Source of the DNA: Vibrio gallicus
GTDB taxonomy: Bacteria > Pseudomonadota > Gammaproteobacteria > Enterobacterales > Vibrionaceae
Reading direction: 5' to 3'
Assembly: GCF_024346875.1 (NCBI RefSeq)
Contig: NZ_AP024872.1
Span: 372,001-436,000 of the forward strand
DNA length: 64,000 nucleotides
The notes below the pieces were generated by a model. It had not been told where the DNA came from. It made no database searches and saw only the letters and a list, made by a program, of their open reading frames with translations. This document shows, in pieces, positions 54,245 to 63,693 of this stretch (within the stretch, counting starts at the first letter, position 1; each line of letters begins with the position of its first letter). The position numbers and the translations under genes were made by a program.

Positions 54245-55237
54245 GTGAAGGGAATCAATTTTAAATTTAGGTTATTTATTGCGCTTTCCCTTATAGGGGC
54301 TAGCAGCTGCGCATATGCAACTGAATTTTACCGCTCTATCTTGGAGGGTAACTTTGCAACGGCGGTGTTATTAAGTGACAGCGACGCATTCTCTTTTGGT
54401 TTTCAGGACTTTGATCCGAACCGTTTTGTTGATATTGGTGATGATATTGGCAATGAAGACTCCCTTAATCTGCGTAAAGAATTAGGGGTAACCACGCTAC
54501 CTTATACCTATCAATTACCCACCTTGACCTTTGTGGATAATTCAAAGTTAGAACACAGCCTGCGGTTTATGTTTTCTTATATGAGGTTGGCGCGTGATGT
54601 GAGTCTTAGCCCAGATTTTGAATCGGATAAAGCGATAGACGATATTTATACAACTGGTGTTGAGTACTCGGTAAATCGCCCTTGGCAAAAGTATTGGAAT
54701 TTGGGTGCAGGTATTGGCACTAACCTGATGTATTTCAAAAATACCTATCATTACAATAACCCGATCACGATCCAGTTCAGAGATGTTTTAGACGGCAATG
54801 CATTTAATACCAGTGCTTGGTCACAGACCTTTCAAACCAATGTGAATTTGCATTATAAGCGACCTCAAGATTGGGGGCGCTGGGATGGATTTTCTGAGCT
54901 TAACTACTTTTATGGCTATGGATGGGGTGAAGCTAATCAGGGAGATATAGGCAACCCAGAAGGCTTATATTGGATCAACGGCGTTAAGGTGTTTTATGAT
55001 ATTACGCACTGGGGAGGATATGGACAAACGCTGTTCACTAGTGTCCGTCATATAAATCTTAGCTCCGACTTGAAGGTGGCTTTTGGTACGAGTGAGTATT
55101 GGGAAGCCAGTGTGGGTTGGTTATTGTCGCCGCCGTTTCTTAAGCAATACGTTGATAACATTGGTATCGGTATTAACTTAAATTATGGTAGCTCTCTTAG
55201 TGGGGGCACCATCATATTAATGTTTAACCAAGACTAA
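54245..55237 (+). CDS. Solitary outer-membrane autotransporter-like beta-barrel protein
   Basis: 330 residues from GTG 54245, with AAGGA upstream and a signal peptide ending near ASSCAYA; an earlier GTG at 54209 is also open. The protein alternates aromatic and small residues as in beta-barrels and ends in a C-terminal strand (GGTIILMFNQD). It resembles the solitary autotransporter-like barrel family of vibrios, a barrel without passenger domain. Function unknown; perhaps a channel or enzyme support. Confidence 0.72.
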   Translation: MKGINFKFRLFIALSLIGASSCAYATEFYRSILEGNFATAVLLSDSDAFSFGFQDFDPNRFVDIGDDIGNEDSLNLRKELGVTTLPYTYQLPTLTFVDNSKLEHSLRFMFSYMRLARDVSLSPDFESDKAIDDIYTTGVEYSVNRPWQKYWNLGAGIGTNLMYFKNTYHYNNPITIQFRDVLDGNAFNTSAWSQTFQTNVNLHYKRPQDWGRWDGFSELNYFYGYGWGEANQGDIGNPEGLYWINGVKVFYDITHWGGYGQTLFTSVRHINLSSDLKVAFGTSEYWEASVGWLLSPPFLKQYVDNIGIGINLNYGSSLSGGTIILMFNQD

Positions 55238-55358
55238 TATGCATGGCTAGACACACCACTAATTGTAATTTTTCTAGCGTGAAATACGAATTGGCTTCGA
55301 TTTTATGATGCCATGCCGTTAGAATCTCTCTTTTCTATTATTAACTTCTCGAGTCGTT

Positions 55359-55994
55359 ATGCCTTTGTCCGCAAATTCTGTTGTTGTTCTTGATTTCGAA
55401 ACCACCGGTCTGTCCCCCAATATGGGAGATCGAGCGATTGAAATTGGGGCGGTGAAGCTTGTCGACGGTGAGGTGGTAGATACATTTCAACAACTTATGA
55501 ATCCAGGCTTTCGTGTCAGCACATTTATCGAGGGATATACTGGTATCTCAAACCAGATGCTTCGCTCTGCACCAAGTTGTGCTGAGGTAATGCAGCAGTT
55601 TGCGACATTTGTCGGGGCAAGCAATTTAGTGGCCCATAATGCGTCTTTTGATAAACGCTTTTTAGATGCGGAATACGCACCTTTGGGCATTGAATATCAA
55701 GGGCAGTTCGCGTGCTCTATGTTGATAGCGCGCCGTTTATATCAAGATGCGCCAACCCATAAACTTGGGGACTTGGTTCGGTATAAGAATATTGAGCATG
55801 ATGGAGTGTTTCACCGCGCGCTAGCCGATTCTGAGATGACGGCCAAACTATGGCTACTCATGCTGCAAGACTTACAAGGGAAGGGCGTCATTGAGCCAGA
55901 TTTTTCATTTATGAAAAAAGTATCGAAAACGAGCAAGAGTGCACTAAATGCATTAATCCGTAAGCAATCAATGGTCATATCATCTAGGCCATAG
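55359..55994 (+). CDS. 3'-5' exonuclease, DEDDh type (DnaQ-like)
   Basis: 211 residues. Exo I motif VVLDFETTGLSP near 8 with Asp and Glu, Exo II LVAHNASFDKRFL near 90 and Exo III HRALADSEMTAKL near 149 with the DEDDh His and Asp. It resembles the PolC/DnaQ epsilon type but stands alone. Could serve in proofreading or RNA/DNA trimming. No operon partner; start ATG has weak ribosome site. Confidence 0.87.
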   Translation: MPLSANSVVVLDFETTGLSPNMGDRAIEIGAVKLVDGEVVDTFQQLMNPGFRVSTFIEGYTGISNQMLRSAPSCAEVMQQFATFVGASNLVAHNASFDKRFLDAEYAPLGIEYQGQFACSMLIARRLYQDAPTHKLGDLVRYKNIEHDGVFHRALADSEMTAKLWLLMLQDLQGKGVIEPDFSFMKKVSKTSKSALNALIRKQSMVISSRP

Positions 55995-56247
55995 ACCCCA
56001 GCCCAATAGCCTATCGGCTGCCCTTTAAAACCAATCCAACTAAATAGCGACTTATCGAAAGTAAGCAGCCTTATTGTCACGTCTTTTTCCTGCGCTGGTT
56101 CTGCTCACTTACTTTGTGTGATCGGTATAACGCATCCTTGATCTCATAAATTGTGTAGAAAGTTCAAATATTTATAGTTTGGTCTCGCCTTTAGGTTAGG
56201 TATCCCTTAGATTGTGGATATAGATATTTTTGTCGCAAGGAACATAT

Positions 56248-56526
56248 ATGGGTTGGCTAAGCCGTCTTTTCACCGGTAAACAACAAAAACCGGCAGTTGA
56301 AATCGAACCTTATGAATATAAAGGGTACTTGATCTACGCTGAACCTATTGCTGAAAATGGCCAGTACCGTATTGCAGGCCGCATCGTTTTAAACCAAGGT
56401 GAGGCTCAAAAAACACATCGCTTTATTCGTTCAGACCTGTTGATAAGCCAAGGGGATGCGCAAGATCTTATGATCAAAAAAGCTCAGATGTTTATCGATC
56501 AAATGGGTGACTCAATCTTCGACTAG
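56248..56526 (+). CDS. HlyU-domain protein (PF10115 type)
   Basis: 92 residues from ATG 56248 (AAGG upstream). Matches the short family called HlyU in domain databases: PYEYKGYLIYAEPIAENGQYRIAGRI and HRFIRSDLLISQGDAQDLMIKKAQMFIDQMG (quoted in parts). This is not the ArsR-type virulence activator HlyU of V. cholerae, and no DNA-binding motif is visible, so a transcriptional role is doubtful. It precedes pntA by 140 bp. Confidence 0.75.
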   Translation: MGWLSRLFTGKQQKPAVEIEPYEYKGYLIYAEPIAENGQYRIAGRIVLNQGEAQKTHRFIRSDLLISQGDAQDLMIKKAQMFIDQMGDSIFD

Positions 56527-56665
56527 AGGCGTAGGCATCTGGTTAGACCTTACTTTGTTATATTTTTGTTGTTATTTAAATTGCCGATGTGCAGTATTAA
56601 ATACAAAGCAAGCGTAGCGCTTGCACAGTGGAATATTGTGATTTGTATACAAGGAGTATGCGTTA

Positions 56666-58201
56666 ATGATTATCGGTGTACCTAGAGAAGTACTCGATGG
56701 AGAAACCCGTGTCGCTGCGTCACCTAAATCAGTTGAGCAGCTAATTAAACTCGGTTTTGAAGTTAAAGTAGAATGCAGCGCTGGAGCGTTAGCCAGTTTT
56801 GATGACTCAGCTTATATAACATCTGGTGCGAGTATTGCCGCGCTAGATGAGATCTGGCAATCGGATCTGATATTTAAAGTCAACGCACCAACAGACGCTG
56901 AGATTGAAATGATAAAAGAGGGCGCGTCTCTCATTAGTTTCATTTGGCCAGCGCAAAATCCACAGTTGATGGAAAAGCTGTCTAGCAAAAACATCAATGT
57001 GATGGCAATGGATGCAGTGCCTAGAATTTCACGTGCGCAAGCATTAGATGCATTGAGTTCAATGGCCAACATCGCCGGTTATCGCGCCGTGGTTGAAGCC
57101 GCACATGAGTTTGGACGCTTCTTCACCGGACAAATAACGGCAGCCGGAAAAGTGCCGCCAGCTAAGGTATTAGTTGCCGGTGCTGGTGTGGCTGGCCTTG
57201 CAGCAATTGGCGCTGCAGGCAGTCTTGGTGCAATTGTTCGTTCGTTTGATGTGAGACCAGAAGTAAAAGAGCAGGTCGAATCTATGGGCGCTGAGTTCTT
57301 GGAAGTGGATTTTCAAGAAAACAGTGGCGCTGGTGACGGCTACGCGAAAGAAATGTCAGATGAGTTCAACAAGAAGGCCGAAGCGCTTTACGCTCAACAA
57401 GCGACTGACGTTGATATTATTATTACTACCGCGCTTATCCCTGGCCGTCCTGCACCCAAGCTAATTACCAAAGAGATGGTGGATAGCATGAAGTCGGGCA
57501 GTGTGATCGTTGATCTTGCTGCAGCTAACGGCGGTAACTGCGCCTACACCGAAGCGGATAAAGTTGTTACTACCGCAAATGGGGTCAAGGTTATTGGTTA
57601 TACGGACATGGTCGGTCGTCTGCCAACTCAGGCTTCTCAGCTTTATGCGACCAATATCGTCAATCTACTTAAACTGCTTTGCAAAGAGAAAGATGGCAAC
57701 ATCAATATCGATTTTGATGATGTCGTACTACGAGGCGTTACGGTAGTTAAACAAGGTGAAGTAACCTGGCCAGCACCTCCAATTCAAGTATCCGCTCAGC
57801 CACAATCTACCCCGAAACCTGCCAAAGAAGTGATTGAGAAGGTAGAAGAACCAACATCACCAATCAAAAAAGTCATTGGGTTGGCGGTCGGTGTTGGCGC
57901 CTTTGCTTGGGTCGCATCTGTTGCTCCAGCTGCATTCTTGGCGCATTTCACGGTATTCGTATTGGCCTGTGTAGTGGGTTATTACGTGGTCTGGAATGTA
58001 ACCCATGCACTGCATACGCCTTTAATGTCAGTAACTAATGCCATCTCTGGCATTATCATCGTTGGCGCATTATTGCAGATTGGACAGGGGCATGGTGTGG
58101 TGAATGTTTTAGCATTTATCGCCGTGTTAATTGCGAGTATCAACATCTTTGGTGGCTTTACGGTGACTAAACGTATGTTAGAAATGTTCCGTAAAGACTA
58201 A
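56666..58201 (+). CDS. pntA: NAD(P) transhydrogenase subunit alpha
   Basis: 511 residues (E. coli: 510). Proton-pumping transhydrogenase that makes NADPH from NADH at the inner membrane. NAD-binding domain (1-380) with [19 protein letters not shown] near 168 and the RQD-loop region; about four helices follow in the last 100 residues. AAGGAG precedes the ATG. A small GC hairpin, GCAAGCG/CGCTTGC, lies upstream at 56608-56624. Operon with pntB. Confidence 0.95.
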   Translation: MIIGVPREVLDGETRVAASPKSVEQLIKLGFEVKVECSAGALASFDDSAYITSGASIAALDEIWQSDLIFKVNAPTDAEIEMIKEGASLISFIWPAQNPQLMEKLSSKNINVMAMDAVPRISRAQALDALSSMANIAGYRAVVEAAHEFGRFFTGQITAAGKVPPAKVLVAGAGVAGLAAIGAAGSLGAIVRSFDVRPEVKEQVESMGAEFLEVDFQENSGAGDGYAKEMSDEFNKKAEALYAQQATDVDIIITTALIPGRPAPKLITKEMVDSMKSGSVIVDLAAANGGNCAYTEADKVVTTANGVKVIGYTDMVGRLPTQASQLYATNIVNLLKLLCKEKDGNINIDFDDVVLRGVTVVKQGEVTWPAPPIQVSAQPQSTPKPAKEVIEKVEEPTSPIKKVIGLAVGVGAFAWVASVAPAAFLAHFTVFVLACVVGYYVVWNVTHALHTPLMSVTNAISGIIIVGALLQIGQGHGVVNVLAFIAVLIASINIFGGFTVTKRMLEMFRKD

Positions 58202-58212
58202 AGGAGTATTCA

Positions 58213-59592
58213 ATGTCTGCAGGATTAGTACAAGCAGCTTACATCGTTGCTGCGGTGTTCTTTATATTGAGTTTAGCGGGGCTTTCAAAGCAAGAAAGCG
58301 CACGTAATGGTAACTATTATGGTATTGCTGGTATGGCGATTGCCTTGCTGGCTACCATCTTCGGCCCACATTCAAGCGGGGTTGCTTGGATTCTCTTAGC
58401 TATGGTTATTGGTGGCGGAATTGGTATTCATTATGCCAAGAAAGTTGAAATGACTGAAATGCCTGAATTGGTCGCCATCCTACACAGCTTCGTAGGTATG
58501 GCTGCGGTGCTAGTCGGGTATAACAGCCTGCTACACGCACCTGTGCTTACCACGCATGCTGAGCATATGATCCATCTAGTTGAAGTCTATTTAGGGGTCT
58601 TTATTGGAGCGGTAACCTTTACCGGTTCCATTGTTGCTTTCGGTAAACTGCGTGGGGTGATCTCTTCATCTGCATTAAATCTTCCGCATAAGCATAAGCT
58701 TAATCTAGCTGCGATTGTGGTTTCAGGGTTATTGATGAAATGGTATCTAGGTGGCGATGGTGCTCTATTCCCATTGTTCCTGATGACATTGATTGCATTT
58801 GCGTTTGGTTGTCACTTGGTCGCGTCAATCGGTGGTGCGGATATGCCAGTGGTTGTATCAATGCTGAACTCATACTCTGGTTGGGCGGCGGCGGCGGCCG
58901 GTTTCATGTTGGCGAACGATCTTCTGATTGTGACAGGGGCGCTGGTTGGTTCTTCAGGCGCAATACTGTCGTATATTATGTGTAAAGCAATGAATCGCTC
59001 ATTTATTAGCGTAATTGCTGGCGGATTTGGACAAGACGTTTCAGCCTCAGGTTCTGATGAAGATTATGGTGAACATCGTGAGTCATCTGCTGAAGAAGTC
59101 GCTGAGATGCTTAAGGATTCAAAGTCTGTAATTATTACTCCTGGATACGGCATGGCAGTCGCTCAAGCGCAATATCCAGTGCGTGAAATTACAGAAAAGC
59201 TTCGAGCGAAAGGGGTTGAGGTTCGCTTTGGTATTCACCCTGTAGCAGGACGTTTGCCTGGGCATATGAACGTACTACTTGCTGAAGCTAAGGTGCCTTA
59301 TGATATCGTACTAGAAATGGATGAAATCAATGATGATTTCCCAACAACGGATACAGTGCTAGTCATTGGTGCAAACGATACGGTAAACCCAGCCGCTCTT
59401 GACGATCCAAGTAGTCCTATCGCTGGCATGCCAGTCCTAGAAGTGTGGAATGCCAAAAATGTAGTGGTGTTTAAGCGCTCTATGAATCCAGGTTACGCTG
59501 GCGTTCAAAACCCACTGTTCTTCAAAGAGAATTCAACGATGTTGTTTGGTGATGCTAAGGCGAGCTGCTCTAGTATTTTAGAGCACCTTTAA
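58213..59592 (+). CDS. pntB: NAD(P) transhydrogenase subunit beta
   Basis: 459 residues (E. coli: 462). About eight or nine membrane helices, then the NADP-binding domain III with [18 protein letters not shown] near 302 and [18 protein letters not shown] near 386. Works with PntA. Eleven bases after pntA, AGGAG upstream. A strong terminator follows. Confidence 0.95.
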   Translation: MSAGLVQAAYIVAAVFFILSLAGLSKQESARNGNYYGIAGMAIALLATIFGPHSSGVAWILLAMVIGGGIGIHYAKKVEMTEMPELVAILHSFVGMAAVLVGYNSLLHAPVLTTHAEHMIHLVEVYLGVFIGAVTFTGSIVAFGKLRGVISSSALNLPHKHKLNLAAIVVSGLLMKWYLGGDGALFPLFLMTLIAFAFGCHLVASIGGADMPVVVSMLNSYSGWAAAAAGFMLANDLLIVTGALVGSSGAILSYIMCKAMNRSFISVIAGGFGQDVSASGSDEDYGEHRESSAEEVAEMLKDSKSVIITPGYGMAVAQAQYPVREITEKLRAKGVEVRFGIHPVAGRLPGHMNVLLAEAKVPYDIVLEMDEINDDFPTTDTVLVIGANDTVNPAALDDPSSPIAGMPVLEVWNAKNVVVFKRSMNPGYAGVQNPLFFKENSTMLFGDAKASCSSILEHL

Positions 59593-59607
59593 GTGAATTA
59601 AATGACC

Positions 59608-59638
59608 AAAAAGGGACTCAATTTGAGTCCCTTTTTTT
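59608..59638 (+). terminator. Terminator of pntAB
   Basis: AAAGGGACTCA / TGAGTCCCTTT with an ATT loop and seven T, 16 bp after the stop codon. Confidence 0.93.
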
Positions 59639-59755
59639 GAACAGTGCATTCGGTTAAGTTGAAGGGGTGAGATGCTAACCCCGCAACTCGTCTTCGTGTC
59701 ATTTCTTAGTAAGAATGCCAGTTAATTTTGGTATGCGAGTAAGTTTATAGGTATA

Positions 59756-61234
59756 GTGAGCACCATTGTTATTTACTATATGTTGCTGTCTTTGCGTTTC
59801 TCGTTCGTTACCTTATTTCTTATACTTGTATCGCCAATGTTGCAGGCTAAAACGCTACCTCAACAGTTGGATTTACTGACCAGCATGTTTTCGTTTGATG
59901 ACGCAAAGCAAATGTATGACATGCAACGAATACAAGTCGATTTCCCAACGGAGCTGATTAGCCCCGATTCGATGCTACCGCAGACCAGTAATTATCCCCT
60001 TAAAGATATTCAGTTGCTTTATCGTTTGGAGCAAAAATGTAAGGGTAAGCTGCCGCTGAGTCCCGCAGTAACTGAGCCTTTGGTTTTTACCCGAGCTATC
60101 TGTCGTGGTACTCATTTACCACTGAAATGGTTCGCTCGTTCTGATCATATTCATCCCGGTGGTGGCACATACGCATCCCGATACGTGGTTGCGCATCCAG
60201 ATATGTTTAAGCAGCTGCAACCATTCATGCACATTAGTGAACGTAGCTTGGCTTCACCAGATACATTGCTCGGTCGTTTACAAATAATGAATCGAGATGC
60301 TATTACCGCCCTTATTAAAGGCGCACCAATGTTGATACAAGGTGATGAGTTTTGGATTCGAAAGGGTGACAGTTACTTTATTTTTGATAGAGCTAACATA
60401 GAGAAAAAGGCCAAAGCTGTCGATCTGACATTTACATTGCGCAATCAGGTGGATGAATGCTTTTTTGAGCGTGGAAATATCTGCTGGAGTCAGAATAGTG
60501 ACCAAGATTTCATAAAGCCGTTTGCGTACCTATTGGTTGTGATAAACCTGTTACTGATCTCAGGTTGGGCAATCTATCGCTGGAATAGTAAACGACAAGA
60601 CCTTAGAAGTCGCATGTTAGTACTGCAAATACTGACTCACGAACTGCGTACACCAATCGCTAGTTTGTCTATGACAGTAGAGGGGTTTCGCCGAGAATTT
60701 GAGCAACTGCCTGAGTCTGTATACGATGAATTTAGGCGCTTATGTGAAGATTCTATGCGTCTTAGGCAGTTGGCGGAAGCGAGCAAAGATTATCTGCAAT
60801 CAGATAATCAGGTACTAGCGACTGAATATTTGCCTTCGATTAAAGAGTGGCTTGAATATAAAGTTGAAGAATATAGTGCGCCAGTTCAATTAGTTATTGA
60901 TTCTGATACCGACGCTAACGTCAATATCTATTGGTTGGGTAACTGTATCGATAATCTGGTAAATAACGCGATTAAGTACGGACAAGCGCCCGTTAGCCTG
61001 AGTGTTATGAAGATCAAACAAAATTTAATAATTTCAGTTGAAGACCAAGGCAATTTGCGCTCCAAAGATTGGAAATCACTACGCAAACCATTTGTAAGTG
61101 AAGCAGGTCTTGGTTTGGGCTTAACGATTGTTGAGTCTATGGTTAATCGAATGGGGGGACGAATGCACCTTGAAGGCCCGCCAACTAAATTTGTAATGGA
61201 GATCCCAAGTGGAACAGACCCTTCTTCTCGTTGA
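59756..61234 (+). CDS. vxrA: Sensor histidine kinase, VxrA/WigK type
   Basis: 492 residues from GTG 59756 (AGG five bases upstream). Signal-like first helix to about 30, periplasmic sensor (about 31-255), second helix FAYLLVVINLLLISGWAIYRW near 257, H box LTHELRTPIASL near 294, N box NLVNNAIKYG near 402 and G2 box GLGLGLTIVESM near 456. The D box is VEDQGNL, lacking the second glycine, a shortened form. In V. cholerae VxrAB (WigKR) lies directly after pntAB and controls cell-wall repair, type VI secretion and biofilm genes; same role inferred here from position and layout. Confidence 0.85.
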   Translation: MSTIVIYYMLLSLRFSFVTLFLILVSPMLQAKTLPQQLDLLTSMFSFDDAKQMYDMQRIQVDFPTELISPDSMLPQTSNYPLKDIQLLYRLEQKCKGKLPLSPAVTEPLVFTRAICRGTHLPLKWFARSDHIHPGGGTYASRYVVAHPDMFKQLQPFMHISERSLASPDTLLGRLQIMNRDAITALIKGAPMLIQGDEFWIRKGDSYFIFDRANIEKKAKAVDLTFTLRNQVDECFFERGNICWSQNSDQDFIKPFAYLLVVINLLLISGWAIYRWNSKRQDLRSRMLVLQILTHELRTPIASLSMTVEGFRREFEQLPESVYDEFRRLCEDSMRLRQLAEASKDYLQSDNQVLATEYLPSIKEWLEYKVEEYSAPVQLVIDSDTDANVNIYWLGNCIDNLVNNAIKYGQAPVSLSVMKIKQNLIISVEDQGNLRSKDWKSLRKPFVSEAGLGLGLTIVESMVNRMGGRMHLEGPPTKFVMEIPSGTDPSSR

Positions 61235-61874
61235 AGATGATAAAAACTTAGCCGATGGTTTATTGGTTAGCTTAGAATTAGCTGGCTATAAATGCTTACA
61301 TGCGGAATCTATTGCTGAAGCCAACAAGCTTTGGCAACAAGCGGATCTCGTTATCCTAGACCGTCAATTACCCGATGGAGACTCAGCGTCACATATTCAT
61401 GAATGGAAGGCCCTTAAAGACGTACCTATTATCTTGTTAACAGCATTGGTTACAGTTAAGGATAAAGTGACAGGGTTAGACGCAGGAGCGGATGATTATC
61501 TAACCAAACCGTTTGCCGAAGCAGAGCTATTTGCACGTGTTAGGGCTAACCTGCGCTCACTAAATAGTGACGAAGACCAAGACGACTCTAAAGTGATTAC
61601 ACAAAGCCTTGTCATCGATAAAGCTACCCGAGAGGTATCTTATAAAGGTGACGACGTGACATTAACACGCACTGAGTTTGATTTGCTAATGTTTCTAGCT
61701 AGCAATTTAGGCAGAGTATTTACTAGAGACGAATTGTTAGACCATGTTTGGGGCTACAATCATTTCCCTACTACCAGAACCGTTGATACCCATGTATTGC
61801 AATTACGACAGAAGTTACCTGGCGTCGAAATTGAAACATTGCGTGGTGTTGGCTACAAAATGAAAGCTGAATGA
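61209..61874 (+). CDS. vxrB: OmpR-family response regulator, VxrB/WigR type
   Basis: 221 residues from GTG 61209 (GGAG eight bases upstream), overlapping the kinase gene by 26 bases. Receiver domain (1-115) with LLVEDDKN, phospho-acceptor Asp in LVILDRQLPDG near 50, Thr in LLTALV near 78 and Lys in DDYLTKPF near 102. Winged-helix DNA-binding domain (about 130-221) ends DTHVLQLRQKLPGVEIETLRGVGYKM. Partner of VxrA. Confidence 0.88.
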   Translation: MEQTLLLVEDDKNLADGLLVSLELAGYKCLHAESIAEANKLWQQADLVILDRQLPDGDSASHIHEWKALKDVPIILLTALVTVKDKVTGLDAGADDYLTKPFAEAELFARVRANLRSLNSDEDQDDSKVITQSLVIDKATREVSYKGDDVTLTRTEFDLLMFLASNLGRVFTRDELLDHVWGYNHFPTTRTVDTHVLQLRQKLPGVEIETLRGVGYKMKAE

Positions 61875-62752
61875 AAATAACATCCCTTGCCTCATTAATT
61901 TTGCTACTGCCATTTAGTGCTCCACAAGCTAAATGGTTCGAAGAAAGCAATACTATTGCACAGATGCATAAAAGCCTGCTGCAAGATGACCTAGATGGGA
62001 TGTTTGAACAGATGGTGCAGGTTTGGCAGCAAGAGTCAGAACAGTACATTCGACCTCATTTAGATGCGTTACTTGAGCAGGCTGTTAGTAAGGATTGTGG
62101 TAAAAGCTTGATGACACAAAGCCTGCCAACTTGGTTAACTAGCATAAATATCAGCCGCAATACAACCCAGCGACCTGGTAGAACGTCTCATAAACTGGTA
62201 ATCACAATAGATAGTCAGTCTAAATTAGACAGTATTGATTTTATCCGATGGCCGGAACGACACATCTCTGCTGAACACCAGATCTTTCAAAAGACTGAAA
62301 AAATCTACAATGATGATAGACAGATGCATACAACGCAGAAGGTCTATAACATCCCTCGCCGTTTAGATAGTGGATTGTACCAACTCACTATTAAAGATAA
62401 TGACGGGGAAAGCTGGAACTCTTGGGTCATTATTGATGCGATAAAGCCGCCACAATCAGTGCGCTGGGAATCTCGAGATAAGTGGGTGGTAGATAAAACC
62501 AAATTGCTTAATCGAGCCTGCCCACTGCCAAGGCAAGAAATACAAGTTTCAGAATATAAAGAAGGTAAATACAGTCAGGTGTGGAGTAATAGCTACGAGT
62601 CGCCCCGATATCCTACTCATTTACCGAAAAATGCGATTGAAGCAAATCGCTATTTACTGAGCGTCTCCATGGTCAATTCTCGTTGGCAGGGACCGGTAGT
62701 AATACAGCAGCAAAACACCATTAGTAAAACCATTGACCTTACAGAAGAGTAG
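61871..62752 (+). CDS. DUF2861 exported protein of the vxr operon
   Basis: 293 residues with a signal peptide (MKITSLASLILLLPFSAPQA). I recall the mature part as DUF2861, a Vibrio periplasmic family of unknown role; it starts with a helical segment (IAQMHKSLLQDDLDGMFEQM) and continues into a beta-rich domain with a conserved Cys pair (about Cys76 and Cys217). Start ATG overlaps the response-regulator stop (ATGA), so translation is coupled and the product is probably part of the same stress circuit (VxrC-like). Confidence 0.75.
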   Translation: MKITSLASLILLLPFSAPQAKWFEESNTIAQMHKSLLQDDLDGMFEQMVQVWQQESEQYIRPHLDALLEQAVSKDCGKSLMTQSLPTWLTSINISRNTTQRPGRTSHKLVITIDSQSKLDSIDFIRWPERHISAEHQIFQKTEKIYNDDRQMHTTQKVYNIPRRLDSGLYQLTIKDNDGESWNSWVIIDAIKPPQSVRWESRDKWVVDKTKLLNRACPLPRQEIQVSEYKEGKYSQVWSNSYESPRYPTHLPKNAIEANRYLLSVSMVNSRWQGPVVIQQQNTISKTIDLTEE

Positions 62753-62769
62753 GGTAAAAGAGGATTAAC

Positions 62770-62922
62770 ATGTTTGATGATTTACCACCGATAAGCCATG
62801 CCGAGCAACAGAAAGCAGTTGAAGAGATCCAACGCTTGATGAGTGAAGGAATGAGTACTGCACAAGCAATTAAGTTAGTAGCAGAACGAATTCGAGCTGA
62901 GTATAAAAACAAGCAAGATTAA
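62770..62922 (+). CDS. UPF0181 (YoaH-like) small protein
   Basis: 50 residues, helical: [19 protein letters not shown] then [20 protein letters not shown], matching the UPF0181/YoaH pattern. AGAGGA precedes the ATG at about six bases. It lies 17 bp after the DUF2861 gene; in V. cholerae a UPF0181 gene is the last of the vxr operon (vxrE) as I remember. Function unknown. Confidence 0.82.
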   Translation: MFDDLPPISHAEQQKAVEEIQRLMSEGMSTAQAIKLVAERIRAEYKNKQD

Positions 62923-63220
62923 TTCTATGTGAATAGGCGTAACTATTTAATTATCAATAGCTTATTATGTTTTGGTTCGCAATTAAACAAGCGTATATTG
63001 GATTCATCTAAGCCTGTGGTCGTTATTTAAAATGACGCTCTTTGTGACCGCGTCACTAGTAATTATTCTGACGATGTATATCGTTTAGGGCTTTAGGGCG
63101 TAAATGTACTCAAGAGCCAAAGAATACGAATTAACCAACACAAGTTATAATTATTGATATGCAGTGGATCTGATTTCCGAGCCACTTGTTGGTGTAGAAT
63201 AGATTTAGAGGTGCTACCTG

Positions 63221-63406
63221 ATGATCCGACCTAAACATGTGTTCCGCGCAGTTTGTTTATGTTGCGGGGTAGCTTTGACTGTATTGGCGCTTGTTGATGG
63301 CTATAATGATTTTTTAAAACATTTAGACTCTCAATGGATTTTAGGTGCGGGTGTAATTTTAATTGGAGTTGCAGCTCGTAAGGCGGCAGTAACATTACCA
63401 AAATGA
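63221..63406 (+). CDS. Small membrane protein of 61 residues, unknown
   Basis: Two hydrophobic helices (about 10-26 and 38-54) joined by a short polar loop; basic ends. TTAGAGGTG precedes the ATG at a plausible distance. The 300 bp before it (62923-63220) and the 287 bp after it hold no other supportable gene. No family recognised. Confidence 0.5.
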   Translation: MIRPKHVFRAVCLCCGVALTVLALVDGYNDFLKHLDSQWILGAGVILIGVAARKAAVTLPK

Positions 63407-63693
63407 ACTCATGATTAAGTGTCGGCCTTGGTTCGATACCTAGAATACCTCGGTGCGCATAATGTATATTATGTTAAATTGAATAATATTGTTAATATAG
63501 CTCATAAGCAATCAAGATAGATTGCTTACCCTCTTCTTAAGGTTCTTTATAAATAATATGCTCTGCTTAGTATTCGATTCGGAGCTCAATAGTAGAAATC
63601 AGACATCCAGTTTATTTCGAAATCAGAACGATACTTAACCCCTACATGGTAAAGCGCAAAATCAAGCGTTCAAATCGGCTAAATGTTGGTCAG
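63407..63693. other. AT-rich intergenic stretch left of the second RAYT copy
   Basis: 287 bp without a supportable open frame. Ends where the sequence shared with the first RAYT locus begins. Confidence 0.4.

Noticed and set aside
56248..56526. Call of virulence activator HlyU
   Set aside because: The match is to the domain-database family of that name, not the ArsR-type HlyU; no helix-turn-helix is visible.
56621..56651. TTGCAC and TATACA as a pntA promoter
   Set aside because: The 19-bp spacing is long, and the start would fall beyond the ribosome site, leaving no usable leader.
63032..63088. 18-codon hydrophobic frame, a possible tiny membrane peptide
   Set aside because: No ribosome site and too short to judge from sequence alone.
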